54,930 nt of DNA from Enterocloster aldenensis (GCF_003434055.1 NZ_QVEX01000010.1:118227-173156); one strand, 5' to 3'; numbered from the stretch's first letter, positions 8,260 through 19,843 are shown. The notes: a model not told the origin generated them from the letters alone. Translations and numbers: made by a program.

Positions 8260-9435
8260 ATGAACAAAGAAGAACTGTTAGTATCCCTATGCCAGGAGGC
8301 AATCCGCATTCCCAGCATGTCCGGCCATGAAAAGGAAGTGGCTGGGCTTTTAAAGAAAACCATGATTGACTATGGCTTTGACGAGGTGAACATTGACAAA
8401 TACGGAAGCGTTCTGGGCATCATCCATGGCAGCCGTCCTGGAAAGACAGTCCTGATGGACGGGCACATTGATACTGTGGATGTCATTGACCGTGACCAGT
8501 GGAGCCATGACCCCTTTGCTGCCGAGATTGAAGACGGCAGGATTTATGGCCGCGGCACCTCTGATATGAAAGGAAGCGTCTGCGCCATGATTACGGCCGC
8601 GGCCCAGTATGCAGAGGACACGGGCAAGGATTTTGCAGGCAATATCTGTGTATCCTGCACCGTGCATGAGGAATGCTTTGAAGGAGTTTCTTCCCGTGAG
8701 ATCAGCAGACAGGCCAAGCCTGATTTCGTCATCATCGGCGAGGCCACCACAACCACGGTCAAAATCGGCCAGAGGGGCCGGGCCGAGGTGGTGGTGGAGA
8801 CAGAAGGAAAAAGCTGCCATTCCTCCAATCCGGAAAAGGGTGTTAACGCGGTTTATCATATGATGGCTGTCATAGAAGCCATCCGCGGCATCAAAGTGAA
8901 TGAGCACCCAATCCTGGGTAAGGGGATTCTGGAACTTACAGACATCATTTCCTCCCCCTATCCCGGCGCATCCGTGGTCCCATCCATATGCAGGGCCACC
9001 TTTGACCGCCGCACGCTGGTAGGCGAGGATGAGGCATTTATTCTTGGACAGGTTGAGGAAGCAATTGAGGAAGCGAAAAAGAAAGTGCCTGATTTAAAGG
9101 CCAGGGTATATCTGGCGCAAGGCAGCGAGAAGTGCTGGACCGGCGAGACCATTGAGGCCAAGAGGTATTTTCCTGCATGGCTCATCGATGAAAAGGATGA
9201 ACTGGTGCAGAAGGCCCTGGCAGGACTTAAGGAAGCCGGCATTGACGCCCCCATCTCCCACTTTGCATTCTGTACCAACGGAAGCCATTTCTGTGGGGAG
9301 GCAGGAATCCCATGCATTGGTTTCGGCCCGTCCCTTGAGAGCCTGGCCCATGTCAGGGATGAGTACATAGAAATCGATCAGCTGAAAAAAGCGTGCAGGG
9401 GATTCTACGGCATCCTTTCCCAGCTTACAAAATAA
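8260..9435 (+). CDS. M20 family metallohydrolase (YgeY-like)
   Basis: A 391-residue cytoplasmic hydrolase of the ArgE/DapE/CPG2 fold. The metal-ligand motifs are in order: 'LMDGHIDTVDV' (His and Asp), 'GRGTSDMKGSV' (bridging Asp), 'CTVHEECFEG' (catalytic and ligand Glu) and a late 'FCTNGSHF'. A dimerisation lid domain is inserted from about residue 175. The closest family I recognise is the YgeY-type hydrolases linked to selenium/purine clusters in enterobacteria, but no selenium genes are near. It sits 34 bases before an amino-acid symporter and opposite a GntR regulator, which suggests removal of an acyl or carbamoyl group, or cleavage of a dipeptide, after uptake. Confidence 0.9.
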   Translation: MNKEELLVSLCQEAIRIPSMSGHEKEVAGLLKKTMIDYGFDEVNIDKYGSVLGIIHGSRPGKTVLMDGHIDTVDVIDRDQWSHDPFAAEIEDGRIYGRGTSDMKGSVCAMITAAAQYAEDTGKDFAGNICVSCTVHEECFEGVSSREISRQAKPDFVIIGEATTTTVKIGQRGRAEVVVETEGKSCHSSNPEKGVNAVYHMMAVIEAIRGIKVNEHPILGKGILELTDIISSPYPGASVVPSICRATFDRRTLVGEDEAFILGQVEEAIEEAKKKVPDLKARVYLAQGSEKCWTGETIEAKRYFPAWLIDEKDELVQKALAGLKEAGIDAPISHFAFCTNGSHFCGEAGIPCIGFGPSLESLAHVRDEYIEIDQLKKACRGFYGILSQLTK

Positions 9436-9469
9436 ACCATTGTATTAACATAAGAAAAGAGGTATCGGT

Positions 9470-10840
9470 ATGGAAAACTTTTTAGTAAAGCTTAACTCCT
9501 TTCTCTGGGGCGCTCCTGTATTAATCCTGCTCTTTGCAGTGGGCCTTTTGTACGCTGTTAAAACACGGTTTTTCCAGTTCCGCCATTTTAAGCACATCAT
9601 GAAAAATACGGCCGGTGAAATGTTTAAAAAAGGTTCCGCAAAAGGGGATGGAACCCTTACCCCTCTCCAGGCTGTTTCATCCGCACTGGCAGGATGCGTG
9701 GGAACCGGCAACATTTCCGGCGTTGCCACCGCTATCTTTGTGGGAGGTCCCGGCGCCGTATTCTGGATGTGGATTATCTCCCTGTTCGGCATGCTGACCA
9801 AGTGCGTGGAAGTCACTCTGGCCCAATACTACCGAATCAAAGGCAAAGACGGCGTATACTACGGCGGTCCCATGTATTACATTGAACAGGGCATGGGCCG
9901 CAAATGGAAACCCTTAGCCATCTTTTTTGCCATAACCATCATTGTGGGCGGTCTGGGAACCGCTGCATTCGTACAGCCCTTTGCCATGTCCAATGCCATG
10001 AACAACGCCTTCCACATCCCCACCTGGATCATCGTCGTGATAGCCGCCCTGATCTGCGGCACCGTGCTGATCGGCGGCGTGACCGGAATCGGCAGGTTCT
10101 GTGAAAGGGTAACTCCTGTCATGTGTGTAATCTATATCATCACTGTCCTGGGCATCATCCTTACGCATATCAACCAGGTCCCACAGGCAATCGCTACCAT
10201 TTTCACCCATGCCTTCACTCCCCTTTCCGCAACAGGCGGACTGGCAGGAAGCACGGTTGCCATGACCCTCAAGCAGGGCGCTGCACGTGGTACCTTCTCC
10301 AATGAGGCAGGATGCGGCACCTCCCCCATCACCCATGCAACCGCCATCACGCCCCACCCATTCAAAGAAGGCATGTACGGTTCCTTTGAGGTATTCATCG
10401 ACACCCTGGTTGTCTGTACCATGACAGCGCTGGCCATCATCTGCAGCGGTCCGGAAATCTGGCAGAGCGGCCTCAAGGACGTGGCGCTGACCCAGTCCGC
10501 ATTTGCCTCCACCTACGGAAACCTCGGCCCCATCATCGTGTCGGTCTGCCTCTGCCTGTTTGCCTTCTCCACAATGGTTGGATGGGAAATCAACTACGAA
10601 TCCGCCTTTTTCTATATCTTCCCAAAGGCGTCCGGTTCCAACGCAGCCAAACTGCTCATAAGGCTGATCTGGCTGGTTCCCGGCTTCATCTCCCTTGGAA
10701 AGACCCCGGAACTTGTGTGGACCGTGGTGGACATCGTATCCGGTTTCTGGTGCATCCCCAATGCCATTGCACTGCTGTTCTTATCAGGGACATTTATGAA
10801 GGTATTCAATGATTATCAGGAAAAATATATGAAAAACTAA
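9470..10840 (+). CDS. Sodium:alanine/glycine symporter (AGCS family)
   Basis: A 456-residue membrane protein with about eleven hydrophobic segments. The AGCS family features are clear: 'GALSxxVGTGNI'-like 'SALAGCVGTGNISGVATAIF', 'GGPGAVFWMWIISLFGMLTK' and 'GTFSNEAGCGTSPITHA'. It imports small neutral amino acids with Na+ (or H+). It follows the M20 hydrolase closely and is probably cotranscribed, giving an uptake-and-cleavage pair under the GntR regulator. The family call is secure; the amino acid is not determined. Confidence 0.94.
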   Translation: MENFLVKLNSFLWGAPVLILLFAVGLLYAVKTRFFQFRHFKHIMKNTAGEMFKKGSAKGDGTLTPLQAVSSALAGCVGTGNISGVATAIFVGGPGAVFWMWIISLFGMLTKCVEVTLAQYYRIKGKDGVYYGGPMYYIEQGMGRKWKPLAIFFAITIIVGGLGTAAFVQPFAMSNAMNNAFHIPTWIIVVIAALICGTVLIGGVTGIGRFCERVTPVMCVIYIITVLGIILTHINQVPQAIATIFTHAFTPLSATGGLAGSTVAMTLKQGAARGTFSNEAGCGTSPITHATAITPHPFKEGMYGSFEVFIDTLVVCTMTALAIICSGPEIWQSGLKDVALTQSAFASTYGNLGPIIVSVCLCLFAFSTMVGWEINYESAFFYIFPKASGSNAAKLLIRLIWLVPGFISLGKTPELVWTVVDIVSGFWCIPNAIALLFLSGTFMKVFNDYQEKYMKN

Positions 10841-10851
10841 TCCAGTGTGAA

Positions 10852-10907
10852 GGAGGGGCGGCGTTTTAGGCCCTGGCATCAAAAAGGGCGGTAGAAGCAG
10901 CCCCTCC
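10852..10907 (+). other. GC-rich inverted repeats between the symporter and HIT genes
   Basis: GGAGGGGC (10852-10859) pairs with GCCCCTCC (10900-10907), enclosing a smaller hairpin GCCCT/AGGGC (10870-10889). A second pair, CCTGTCC and GGACAGG, lies just downstream (about 10946-10978). No T-run follows, so this is not a standard terminator. It may end or protect transcripts between two convergent genes. Confidence 0.4.
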
Positions 10908-11021
10908 GGAACCTGGCGTCCGGGCCGCAGCCGTCCTAAGGAACCTGTCCGGCCCCGCCGTTCCTCACGGGACAGGCCGCGCCATGGCCCCGCGGACGTA
11001 CCCTCGCGCCCCAAATCTTAC

Positions 11022-11453
11022 TTAAAGCGCCTTTCTCAGCGCCTCTGCCATCTCCTCATATTCCTCATCCCTAAGCATGGTCTTCCCGCTGTTCATTTCA
11101 AAGGTGCCGCCCCATTCCTCGCCGCCCTTGTATTTGGGAACTATATGGAAATGCAGATGGCAGCCCGTGTCGCCGTATGCGCCGTAGTTTACCTTATCCG
11201 GGTTAAAAACCTTGTGCACGGCCCTGGATACCTGGGCGATCTCCGCAAAGTAATCATTCCTCTCCTCATCCGTCAGGTCTATCAGCTCGCTTACATGCTT
11301 TTTGTGGGCCAGGATCACCCTTCCCTTCTTGCTCTGCTCCTTGAATATATAAAGGAAGCCTGTCTTCATTTCACATACAGGATACCCGAATTTGGCAACC
11401 AGCCCTCCCTGCATGCAATATGCGCAATTCGTATCTTTTACCATTTCTTCCAT
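11022..11453 (-). CDS. HIT family protein
   Basis: A 143-residue nucleotide-binding protein with the histidine triad HLHFHIVP (His99, His101, His103), the active site of HIT nucleotide hydrolases and transferases. An N-terminal 'CAYC' pair resembles the zinc site seen in many HIT members. The ATG at 11453 is preferred because AAGGAG lies 9 bases upstream; a GTG two codons earlier sits too close to it. Substrates in this family are usually adenosine phosphoramidates or dinucleoside polyphosphates; this one is not known. It is a single gene convergent with the symporter operon. Confidence 0.93.
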   Translation of the reverse strand: MEEMVKDTNCAYCMQGGLVAKFGYPVCEMKTGFLYIFKEQSKKGRVILAHKKHVSELIDLTDEERNDYFAEIAQVSRAVHKVFNPDKVNYGAYGDTGCHLHFHIVPKYKGGEEWGGTFEMNSGKTMLRDEEYEEMAEALRKAL

Positions 11454-11607
11454 GACCACTATCTCCTTTATGTTTGATTTTATTTTGGTTTTAACATACC
11501 ACTTATGGGTGGCAAAAGCAATTCCAATATTTGTTTTTCTTTCTATGTACCATCTTTTCCATTTCTATGTTATAATGATACACAAGTATCAATATAGGAG
11601 CAGTGTT

Positions 11608-13095
11608 ATGAGTAAAGCAGACTTCAGACGCAGGCAGGCACGCAGGCGCAGACATAAATTAACCATGATGTCGAGGCATCTTCCGACATTTATTGTATTA
11701 TTGGCCATCACACTACTGGTAGGGGGCGGTGTTTTCACCCTCTACCGGTTTGTTTTGGGGAAACAGCCCCCAAGGCCGGGCAGCTCTGTCCAGGCAGCAG
11801 TATCCTCTGCCCAGGCAGACCCTTCTTCAGGCGGCGTGACCAGCCCAGGGCCCTCGGATGAGGGCACGCAGGTAATAGAGGATGATGTCTCCAGGCTTAT
11901 TGCCCAGGCGGACAGGCTGGCGATGGGTTACGATTATGACAAGGCCATTGACCTTGTCAACAGCAGCGGGCTGGACGTGACCGAAGCCAGGGTGCAGGAA
12001 GCCCTTGGGCGGTATGAGGCAGAAAAGGCAGCCCTGGTGCCGGCTGATATGAATAAGATTACCCATGTATTCTTCCACACACTGATTATGGATACATCCA
12101 AGGCATTTGACGGTGACAAGGACAGCGGAGGGTATAATTCAGTCATGACCACCAAGGATGAGTTCATGAAAATGCTTCAGGCCATGTATGACCGTGGTTA
12201 TGTACTGGTGCGGATCCATGACATTGCCTACGAAGAAACGGACGGAAACGGCAGCAAACGGTTTGTGAAGGGCAAGATCATGCTGCCCGAGGGCAAGCAG
12301 CCATTTGTGATGTCCCAGGATGATGTGTGTTACTACCCATACATGGACGGGGACGGATTTGCCAGCCGTATTGTAATCGGCGAGGACGGCAAGCCCACCT
12401 GTGAGATGGTCATGGATGACGGCACCGTGTCTACCGGTTCCTACGACCTGGTTCCCCTGCTGGAGGATTTCATTCAGGAACATCCTGATTTCTCATACAA
12501 GGGAGCAAGGGCCATCATTGCATTTACCGGATATGAAGGCATTCTTGGCTACCGTACGGCTTCCTCCTATTCAGACAGCCCCACCTATGAGGCTGACAGG
12601 GAACAGGCCGCCAAGGTGGCGCAGTGCTTAAGGGACAATGGCTGGGAGCTGGCCTCCCACAGCTGGGGCCATCTGCAGCTGGGGGTGGCCAGGAATCCGG
12701 AGGATGGCTTTGCCATTTCCGAGGAGCGTTTCCGCACGGATACGGACAAGTGGGAAGCCGAGGTGGAATCCCTGATTGGCCCCACGGATATCCTGCTCTA
12801 TCCTTACGGCAACGATATTGCTGACTGGCACGCATATAAGGATGACAACCCCCGGTTTCAATATCTGGAGTCCAAGGGATTCCGGTATTTCTGTAACGTG
12901 GATGCCAGTACCCCATACTGGATGCAGATGGGCAATAACTATCTGCGCATGGCAAGGAGGAACCTGGACGGCTACCGGCTCTATGAGGACATGACCCAGA
13001 CAGACCCGGCCAAAAAGCGCTTAAGCGATTTATTCGATGCGGCTCAGATATTCGATCCTGCAAGACCCACTCCGGTGGAGTGGAGTTACCAATAG
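11608..13095 (+). CDS. Membrane-anchored polysaccharide deacetylase-like protein
   Basis: A 495-residue protein starting at ATG 11608, with AGGAG 7 bases upstream; in-frame codons before it are not plausible coding sequence. A very basic N-terminus (RRRQARRRRHK) precedes one membrane span ('FIVLLAITLLVGGGVFTLYR'), so the bulk faces outward. A Ser/Gly/Pro-rich linker follows. The rest resembles an atypical NodB/polysaccharide deacetylase: 'MTTKDEFMKMLQAMYDRGY', 'FVMSQDDVCYYPYMDGDG' where the catalytic Asp pair is expected, 'ELASHSWGHLQLG' matching the H-x3-H metal site, and 'ILLYPYGND' near the end. It probably acts on a cell-wall or capsule glycan, but the unusual spacing makes the substrate uncertain. 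A strong terminator follows. Confidence 0.82.
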   Translation: MSKADFRRRQARRRRHKLTMMSRHLPTFIVLLAITLLVGGGVFTLYRFVLGKQPPRPGSSVQAAVSSAQADPSSGGVTSPGPSDEGTQVIEDDVSRLIAQADRLAMGYDYDKAIDLVNSSGLDVTEARVQEALGRYEAEKAALVPADMNKITHVFFHTLIMDTSKAFDGDKDSGGYNSVMTTKDEFMKMLQAMYDRGYVLVRIHDIAYEETDGNGSKRFVKGKIMLPEGKQPFVMSQDDVCYYPYMDGDGFASRIVIGEDGKPTCEMVMDDGTVSTGSYDLVPLLEDFIQEHPDFSYKGARAIIAFTGYEGILGYRTASSYSDSPTYEADREQAAKVAQCLRDNGWELASHSWGHLQLGVARNPEDGFAISEERFRTDTDKWEAEVESLIGPTDILLYPYGNDIADWHAYKDDNPRFQYLESKGFRYFCNVDASTPYWMQMGNNYLRMARRNLDGYRLYEDMTQTDPAKKRLSDLFDAAQIFDPARPTPVEWSYQ

Positions 13096-13120
13096 GATTT
13101 ACCTTAATGGCATCCCAATG

Positions 13121-13174
13121 AACAGGCAGTGTGCCGGCAGCTTCCATACGAAGCCGCCGGCACACTGCCTGTTT
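13121..13174 (+). terminator. Intrinsic terminator after the deacetylase-like gene
   Basis: An 18-bp perfect stem (13121-13138 with 13156-13173, core CAGGCAGTGTGCCGGC) closes a 17-base loop and is followed by TTTT. It lies 26 bases after the stop codon at 13095. Confidence 0.93.
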
Positions 13175-13316
13175 TATCCTTCCCCCCTTCCCTGTCCGGT
13201 TCCCCGTCCTTAATTTATCCCGGCCGCACATGTACAGGCAAGAACCCACGAACTGTTTCCCGTTGTCAACATATAATAAATCAAGGAATTGATTTCTAAT
13301 TGAAAGGAGCTTTTTC

Positions 13317-14087
13317 ATGATTCCCAAACTGGAAGTAAATGGGGTCAGCTACTCCTACCACTCATTGGATGGTGAGACGCTGGCCCTTTCCAATATATCA
13401 TTTGATGTGTCTGCCGGGGAATTTGTGGCTATTGTGGGACCATCAGGCTGTGGAAAATCCACCCTGCTGACCATGCTCAGCGGGCTGACCCAGCCTGAAA
13501 AGGGGACCATCAGCATTGACGGCGCCCCCCTGTCCAAAGCCCATTCCGCGATTGGCTATATGCTGCAGAAGGACCATTTATTTGAATGGCGCAACATTTT
13601 CTCCAACATTTCCCTTGGACTTGAAATACAAAAACGGTTGGACGAACCTGCCAGGCTTGAACTTCTGGATATGATGTCCGCCTATGGCCTGGCCGGCTTT
13701 GAATATGCAAAGCCTTCCGAACTTTCCGGGGGCATGCGCCAGAGGGCGGCATTAATCAGGACCCTGGCCCTGAAACCGGATATACTGCTGTTGGATGAGC
13801 CATTTTCCGCCCTGGACTATCAGACAAGATTGTCTGTGTGCGATGATATCAGCTCCATCATACGGAGGACCCACAAAACGGCCATCCTGGTGACCCACGA
13901 CCTGTCTGAGGCCATCAGTGTGGCCGACCGTATTGTTGTGCTGTCCGCACGTCCCGGACGGGTCAAGTCAGTTTTATCCATTGATTTCCCGGAAGGCTGC
14001 ACCCGCTCCCTTGACAGGCGTAACTGCCCGGAATTTTCCAATTATTTTAATACCGTATGGAAGGAGCTGAAGACATATGAATCATAA
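13317..14087 (+). CDS. ABC transporter ATP-binding protein (SsuB/TauB/NrtD type)
   Basis: A 256-residue single-domain ATPase with Walker A GPSGCGKS (41-48), Q-loop 'GYMLQKDHLFEW', signature LSGGMRQRAALIRTLA and Walker B ILLLDEPFSALD, then the switch His in 'AILVTHDLSEA'. The LSGGMRQR form is typical of nitrate/sulfonate/taurine and thiamine-precursor importers. The start has AAAGGAG upstream. It overlaps the permease gene by 11 bases. No binding protein is adjacent, so the substrate cannot be assigned; that gene may be elsewhere. Confidence 0.92.
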   Translation: MIPKLEVNGVSYSYHSLDGETLALSNISFDVSAGEFVAIVGPSGCGKSTLLTMLSGLTQPEKGTISIDGAPLSKAHSAIGYMLQKDHLFEWRNIFSNISLGLEIQKRLDEPARLELLDMMSAYGLAGFEYAKPSELSGGMRQRAALIRTLALKPDILLLDEPFSALDYQTRLSVCDDISSIIRRTHKTAILVTHDLSEAISVADRIVVLSARPGRVKSVLSIDFPEGCTRSLDRRNCPEFSNYFNTVWKELKTYES

Positions 14088-14931
14088 CGGTCCTTGTTAT
14101 ACCATACAGGAACAGGGCAGGAAAAACTGCGGCACCTGTGAAATGTCCGTGGCCCAGCAGGCCTTTGTTGAAGGGGAACTGCGCCGCCACCGGCAGGTTA
14201 CCATCTGCCGCATCATGCTTTTAGTGCTTCTTCTGGCGCTTTGGGAGCTGGCGGCCGACATGCACTGGATTGACAGCTTCATCTTCAGTTCCCCCACCAT
14301 GATTGCCAAGTGCCTGGTAACCATGACCCGGGACGGCAGCCTGTTCCTCCACACAGGCGTCACCCTGCTGGAAACCCTTATAAGCTTTGCACTTTGCACG
14401 GTTTTTGGCCTGGCCTGCGCCCTGCTTTTATGGTCCAGCAAAAGCGTTGCCCAGGTGCTGGAGCCGTTCCTGGTACTTTTAAACAGCCTTCCCAAGTCAG
14501 CCCTGGCCCCCCTGCTCATTGTATGGCTGGGCAACAATATGAAGACCATCATCGTGGCCGCCGTGTCCGTGGCCGTGTTCGGATCCATCCTGACACTCTA
14601 CACCGGCTTTACCCAGATGGATACGGAAAAAATCAAGCTGATCTACTCCCTGGGCGGAAACCGGAAGGATGTGCTGGTAAAGGTCCTGCTTCCAGGTTCC
14701 CTGCCCATGCTCATCAGCAACATGAAGGTGAACATCGGCCTGTGCCTGGTGGGCGTCATCATCGGGGAGTTCCTGTCCGCCAAGGCCGGACTTGGTTATC
14801 TGATTACCTATGGGTCACAGACCTTTGCCATGACCATGGTGGTGACCTCCATTGTGATACTTTGTATTGTGTCCGGGATGCTGTATCAAATCATTGCGTA
14901 TGCGGAAAAGAGGATAAGTAAGCTTAGTTAA
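14077..14931 (+). CDS. ABC transporter permease (SsuC/TauC type)
   Basis: A 284-residue membrane protein with about six hydrophobic segments and the BPD_transp_1 EAA-loop 'IYSLGGNRKDVLVKVLLPGS', which contacts the ATPase. Family features 'LNSLPKSALAPLLIVWLG' and 'GLGYLITYGSQTF' match aliphatic sulfonate/taurine-type permeases. The start at 14077 has AAGGAG about 10 bases before it and overlaps the ATPase gene. An N-terminal extension of about 45 residues contains a CGTC pair (NCGTCEM) not usual for the family. It should form a homodimeric channel with the preceding ATPase. Confidence 0.91.
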   Translation: MNHNGPCYTIQEQGRKNCGTCEMSVAQQAFVEGELRRHRQVTICRIMLLVLLLALWELAADMHWIDSFIFSSPTMIAKCLVTMTRDGSLFLHTGVTLLETLISFALCTVFGLACALLLWSSKSVAQVLEPFLVLLNSLPKSALAPLLIVWLGNNMKTIIVAAVSVAVFGSILTLYTGFTQMDTEKIKLIYSLGGNRKDVLVKVLLPGSLPMLISNMKVNIGLCLVGVIIGEFLSAKAGLGYLITYGSQTFAMTMVVTSIVILCIVSGMLYQIIAYAEKRISKLS

Positions 14932-15096
14932 CCCTTCAGGCAGGAGCAGGACTTTATAGTTTTGTATGGGTACTGCTCCTATCTGTCCCGTACTGTCTTT
15001 AGCAGACCATATCTTAATGCCTCATGGGTCATTTGTCACAAATGCACAATTTCCCAATTAACTTTTTTACACTTTTAACAAATCTAATATTACCTA

Positions 15097-15125
15097 TTGA
15101 CTTAGAATTTCATGGTATGTATAAT
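15097..15125 (+). promoter_or_regulatory. Promoter of the beta-glucoside operon
   Basis: A -35 TTGACT (15097-15102) and a perfect -10 TATAAT (15120-15125) are separated by 17 bases. Transcription would begin near 15132 and run straight into the RAT element. The rest of the 316-base gap (14932-15096) is AT-rich, apart from the inverted repeat AGGAGCAG/CTGCTCCT near 14942-14978. Confidence 0.88.
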
Positions 15126-15139
15126 GTAGTCAATTGAAC

Positions 15140-15213
15140 AGGGCTTGTAACTATATTTAATGATAGGCAATACCTTCACAATGCTTTAGGCGTGTGTTTG
15201 TATTGCTTTTTTT
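15140..15213 (+). promoter_or_regulatory. RAT antiterminator overlapping a terminator (LicT/BglG control)
   Basis: The leader carries GGGCTTGTAACTAT and ATAGGCAATACC as the two halves of a ribonucleic antiterminator (15141-15173), matching the BglG/LicT consensus (GG..TTGT.ACT and AGGCAA.ACC). The 3' half, GCAATAC (15167-15173), also pairs with GTATTGC (15200-15206) to form a terminator followed by seven T (15207-15213). The two structures are mutually exclusive, so binding of the antiterminator encoded just downstream should allow read-through. Confidence 0.92.
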
Positions 15214-15247
15214 ATGCCTATTTTTACCGGAGGGAGGTACAGCAGCC

Positions 15248-16102
15248 ATGATGATTAAGACAATATTAAACAATAACGCCGTTATAGCCATTGATGAAAA
15301 TGAAAAGGAGGTTGTTATTGTTAAGAATGGGATAGGGTTTAACAGCAAAAAGGGGATGGTGCTGAAGGACAACGATATGGAGAAAGTATTTATCCTCCAG
15401 GAAAAGAATGTTTCCGATGATATGATACACCTGCTGTCGCTGATAAGTGAGGAATACATAGAAGTCTCCAAAAAAATTGTGGATTATGGCCGCACGGTCT
15501 TAAAGACAGGCGTCCATGACAGCATTTATGTTACCTTGTCCGACCATATCGAACTGGCCGTGTCCAGAAAGAAAAAGGGAATCGCCTTTGACAATGCCAT
15601 GACCTGGAGCATTAAGAAAACCTACCGTGAAGAATACCACATCGGCGAGGTGGCTTTAAAAATCATCCAGATTGAGTGCGGGGTCACCCTTCCCGAGGAG
15701 GAGGCAGGCCTTATCGCATTGCATTTTGTCAATGCCAAGATTCACAATGAACCGGAAGTAACCCATGACTTTGCATACATTTCCGTGTTTGTACAGGACC
15801 TTATTAATTTCATCAAATACTTCCTGTGTACGGAAATGGATGAGAACTCCCTGGAATACAACCAGCTGCTCAGCTATCTCCAGACCCTGGCCCTGGTACT
15901 GGATGACAGGAAGGCTGCCGCCGTCAGCAGCGACAGCCGGTACTATGAAATGCTCCGGTATGCAAAAGGATATTTTAAAAGGGCTTATGACTGCAGTGAC
16001 CGTATCCGCAGGTTTACCAAGGAAAAATATGACTTGGAAATCCAGCCTGAGGATATCCTGCACCTTACCATGTACATCAACAAATTCATTAAAAAGGAGT
16101 AA
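15248..16102 (+). CDS. licT: BglG/LicT-family transcription antiterminator
   Basis: A 284-residue RNA-binding regulator. The start is ATG 15248, with GGAGGT 9 bases upstream. The CAT RNA-binding domain covers residues 1-55 ('TILNNNAVIAIDENEKE'). PRD1 (about 65-170) keeps both conserved His, H100 in 'TLSDHIEL' and H159 in 'GLIALHFV', at the same numbers as in Bacillus LicT. In PRD2 (about 171-284) the two positions normally His are Tyr: 'LLSYL' (Tyr210) and 'LTMYI' (Tyr276). PRD1 His are the sites of negative control by the PTS permease; PRD2 His normally receive activating phosphate from HPr. Substrate control should therefore remain, but HPr-dependent activation should be lost. The gene sits 6 bases before its PTS permease. 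Confidence 0.95.
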   Translation: MMIKTILNNNAVIAIDENEKEVVIVKNGIGFNSKKGMVLKDNDMEKVFILQEKNVSDDMIHLLSLISEEYIEVSKKIVDYGRTVLKTGVHDSIYVTLSDHIELAVSRKKKGIAFDNAMTWSIKKTYREEYHIGEVALKIIQIECGVTLPEEEAGLIALHFVNAKIHNEPEVTHDFAYISVFVQDLINFIKYFLCTEMDENSLEYNQLLSYLQTLALVLDDRKAAAVSSDSRYYEMLRYAKGYFKRAYDCSDRIRRFTKEKYDLEIQPEDILHLTMYINKFIKKE

Positions 16103-16108
16103 TGACCT

Positions 16109-19482
<3,374 letters not shown>

Positions 19483-19553
19483 CGCCCAACGGTAAATCGC
19501 GGACAGGTAACGGACAGGCAGATTCGACGGACAGGCAAACCGCAAATTTCCTG

Positions 19554-19582
19554 TTGACAAATCCCCTTCCATATCTTATACT
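19554..19582 (+). promoter_or_regulatory. Promoter of the thiamine operon
   Basis: A perfect -35 TTGACA (19554-19559), 17-base spacer and -10 TATACT (19577-19582) lie directly before the TPP riboswitch. Upstream are three GGACAGG copies (about 19500, 19512 and 19529) of unknown meaning. Confidence 0.9.
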
Positions 19583-19594
19583 GATTTCCATAAA

Positions 19595-19677
19595 CAGGGG
19601 AGCTTATTGATAGGCTGAGAGGAAGTTGTGAACTTCGACCCATGAACCTGATTTGGATAATGCCAACGTAGGGACCC
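19595..19677 (+). promoter_or_regulatory. TPP riboswitch (THI-box)
   Basis: The conserved elements appear in order: AGGGGAGC, GGCTGAGAGG, CGACCCATGAACCTGATTTGG, ATAATGCCAACGTAGGGA (quoted in parts). These match the thiamine pyrophosphate aptamer, with P2/P3 core CTGAGA and P4/P5 ACCTGAT...GGATAATGCC. The terminator at 19695-19722 gives the off-state. Binding of TPP should therefore stop transcription of thiSFGHE. Confidence 0.97.
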
Positions 19678-19694
19678 ATGAAGCAGCTTTTATG

Positions 19695-19722
19695 CGGGAA
19701 TACCTTGGTATTCCCGTTTTTT
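19695..19722 (+). terminator. Riboswitch-controlled terminator
   Basis: CGGGAATACC and GGTATTCCCG form a 10-bp perfect stem around TT, followed by six T. It lies 18 bases after the TPP aptamer and is the likely expression platform. Confidence 0.93.
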
Positions 19723-19792
19723 ATTGCTTGAAAGCCAGATACCTTATATCCGGCTGCCTTAAAATCCATATTGGTAAACAGAGTGAGCAGAT

Positions 19793-19843
19793 GTTCACGA
19801 AGGGGTGCACCACCGCGGGTGTATTGCTTCGTGAACTTTTTTT
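19793..19843 (+). terminator. Second terminator in the thi leader
   Basis: GTTCACGAAG (19793-19802) and CTTCGTGAAC (19827-19836) form a 10-bp stem followed by seven T. It lies 70 bases after the riboswitch terminator and 44 bases before thiS. The loop contains AGGGGTGCACCACCGCGGGT, which partly resembles a T-box antiterminator (AGGGTGGNACCGCG), but the tRNA-pairing UGGN bulge is not intact. It implies a second checkpoint on thi expression or a fixed attenuator. Confidence 0.75.

Noticed and set aside
10852..10978. Small RNA or attachment site in the GC-rich repeats
   Set aside because: No promoter, T-run, integrase or tRNA is near; only inverted repeats between convergent genes can be supported.
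11392..11607. N-terminal extension of the deacetylase-like protein from an upstream ATG
   Set aside because: It overlaps the HIT gene on the other strand; the downstream ATG has AGGAG at proper distance and is followed by a normal basic-plus-membrane anchor.
19801..19820. T-box riboswitch upstream of thiS
   Set aside because: Only part of the antiterminator core is present, the UGGN bulge is not intact, and there is no room for Stem I and a specifier loop between the two terminators. Kept only as a resemblance.
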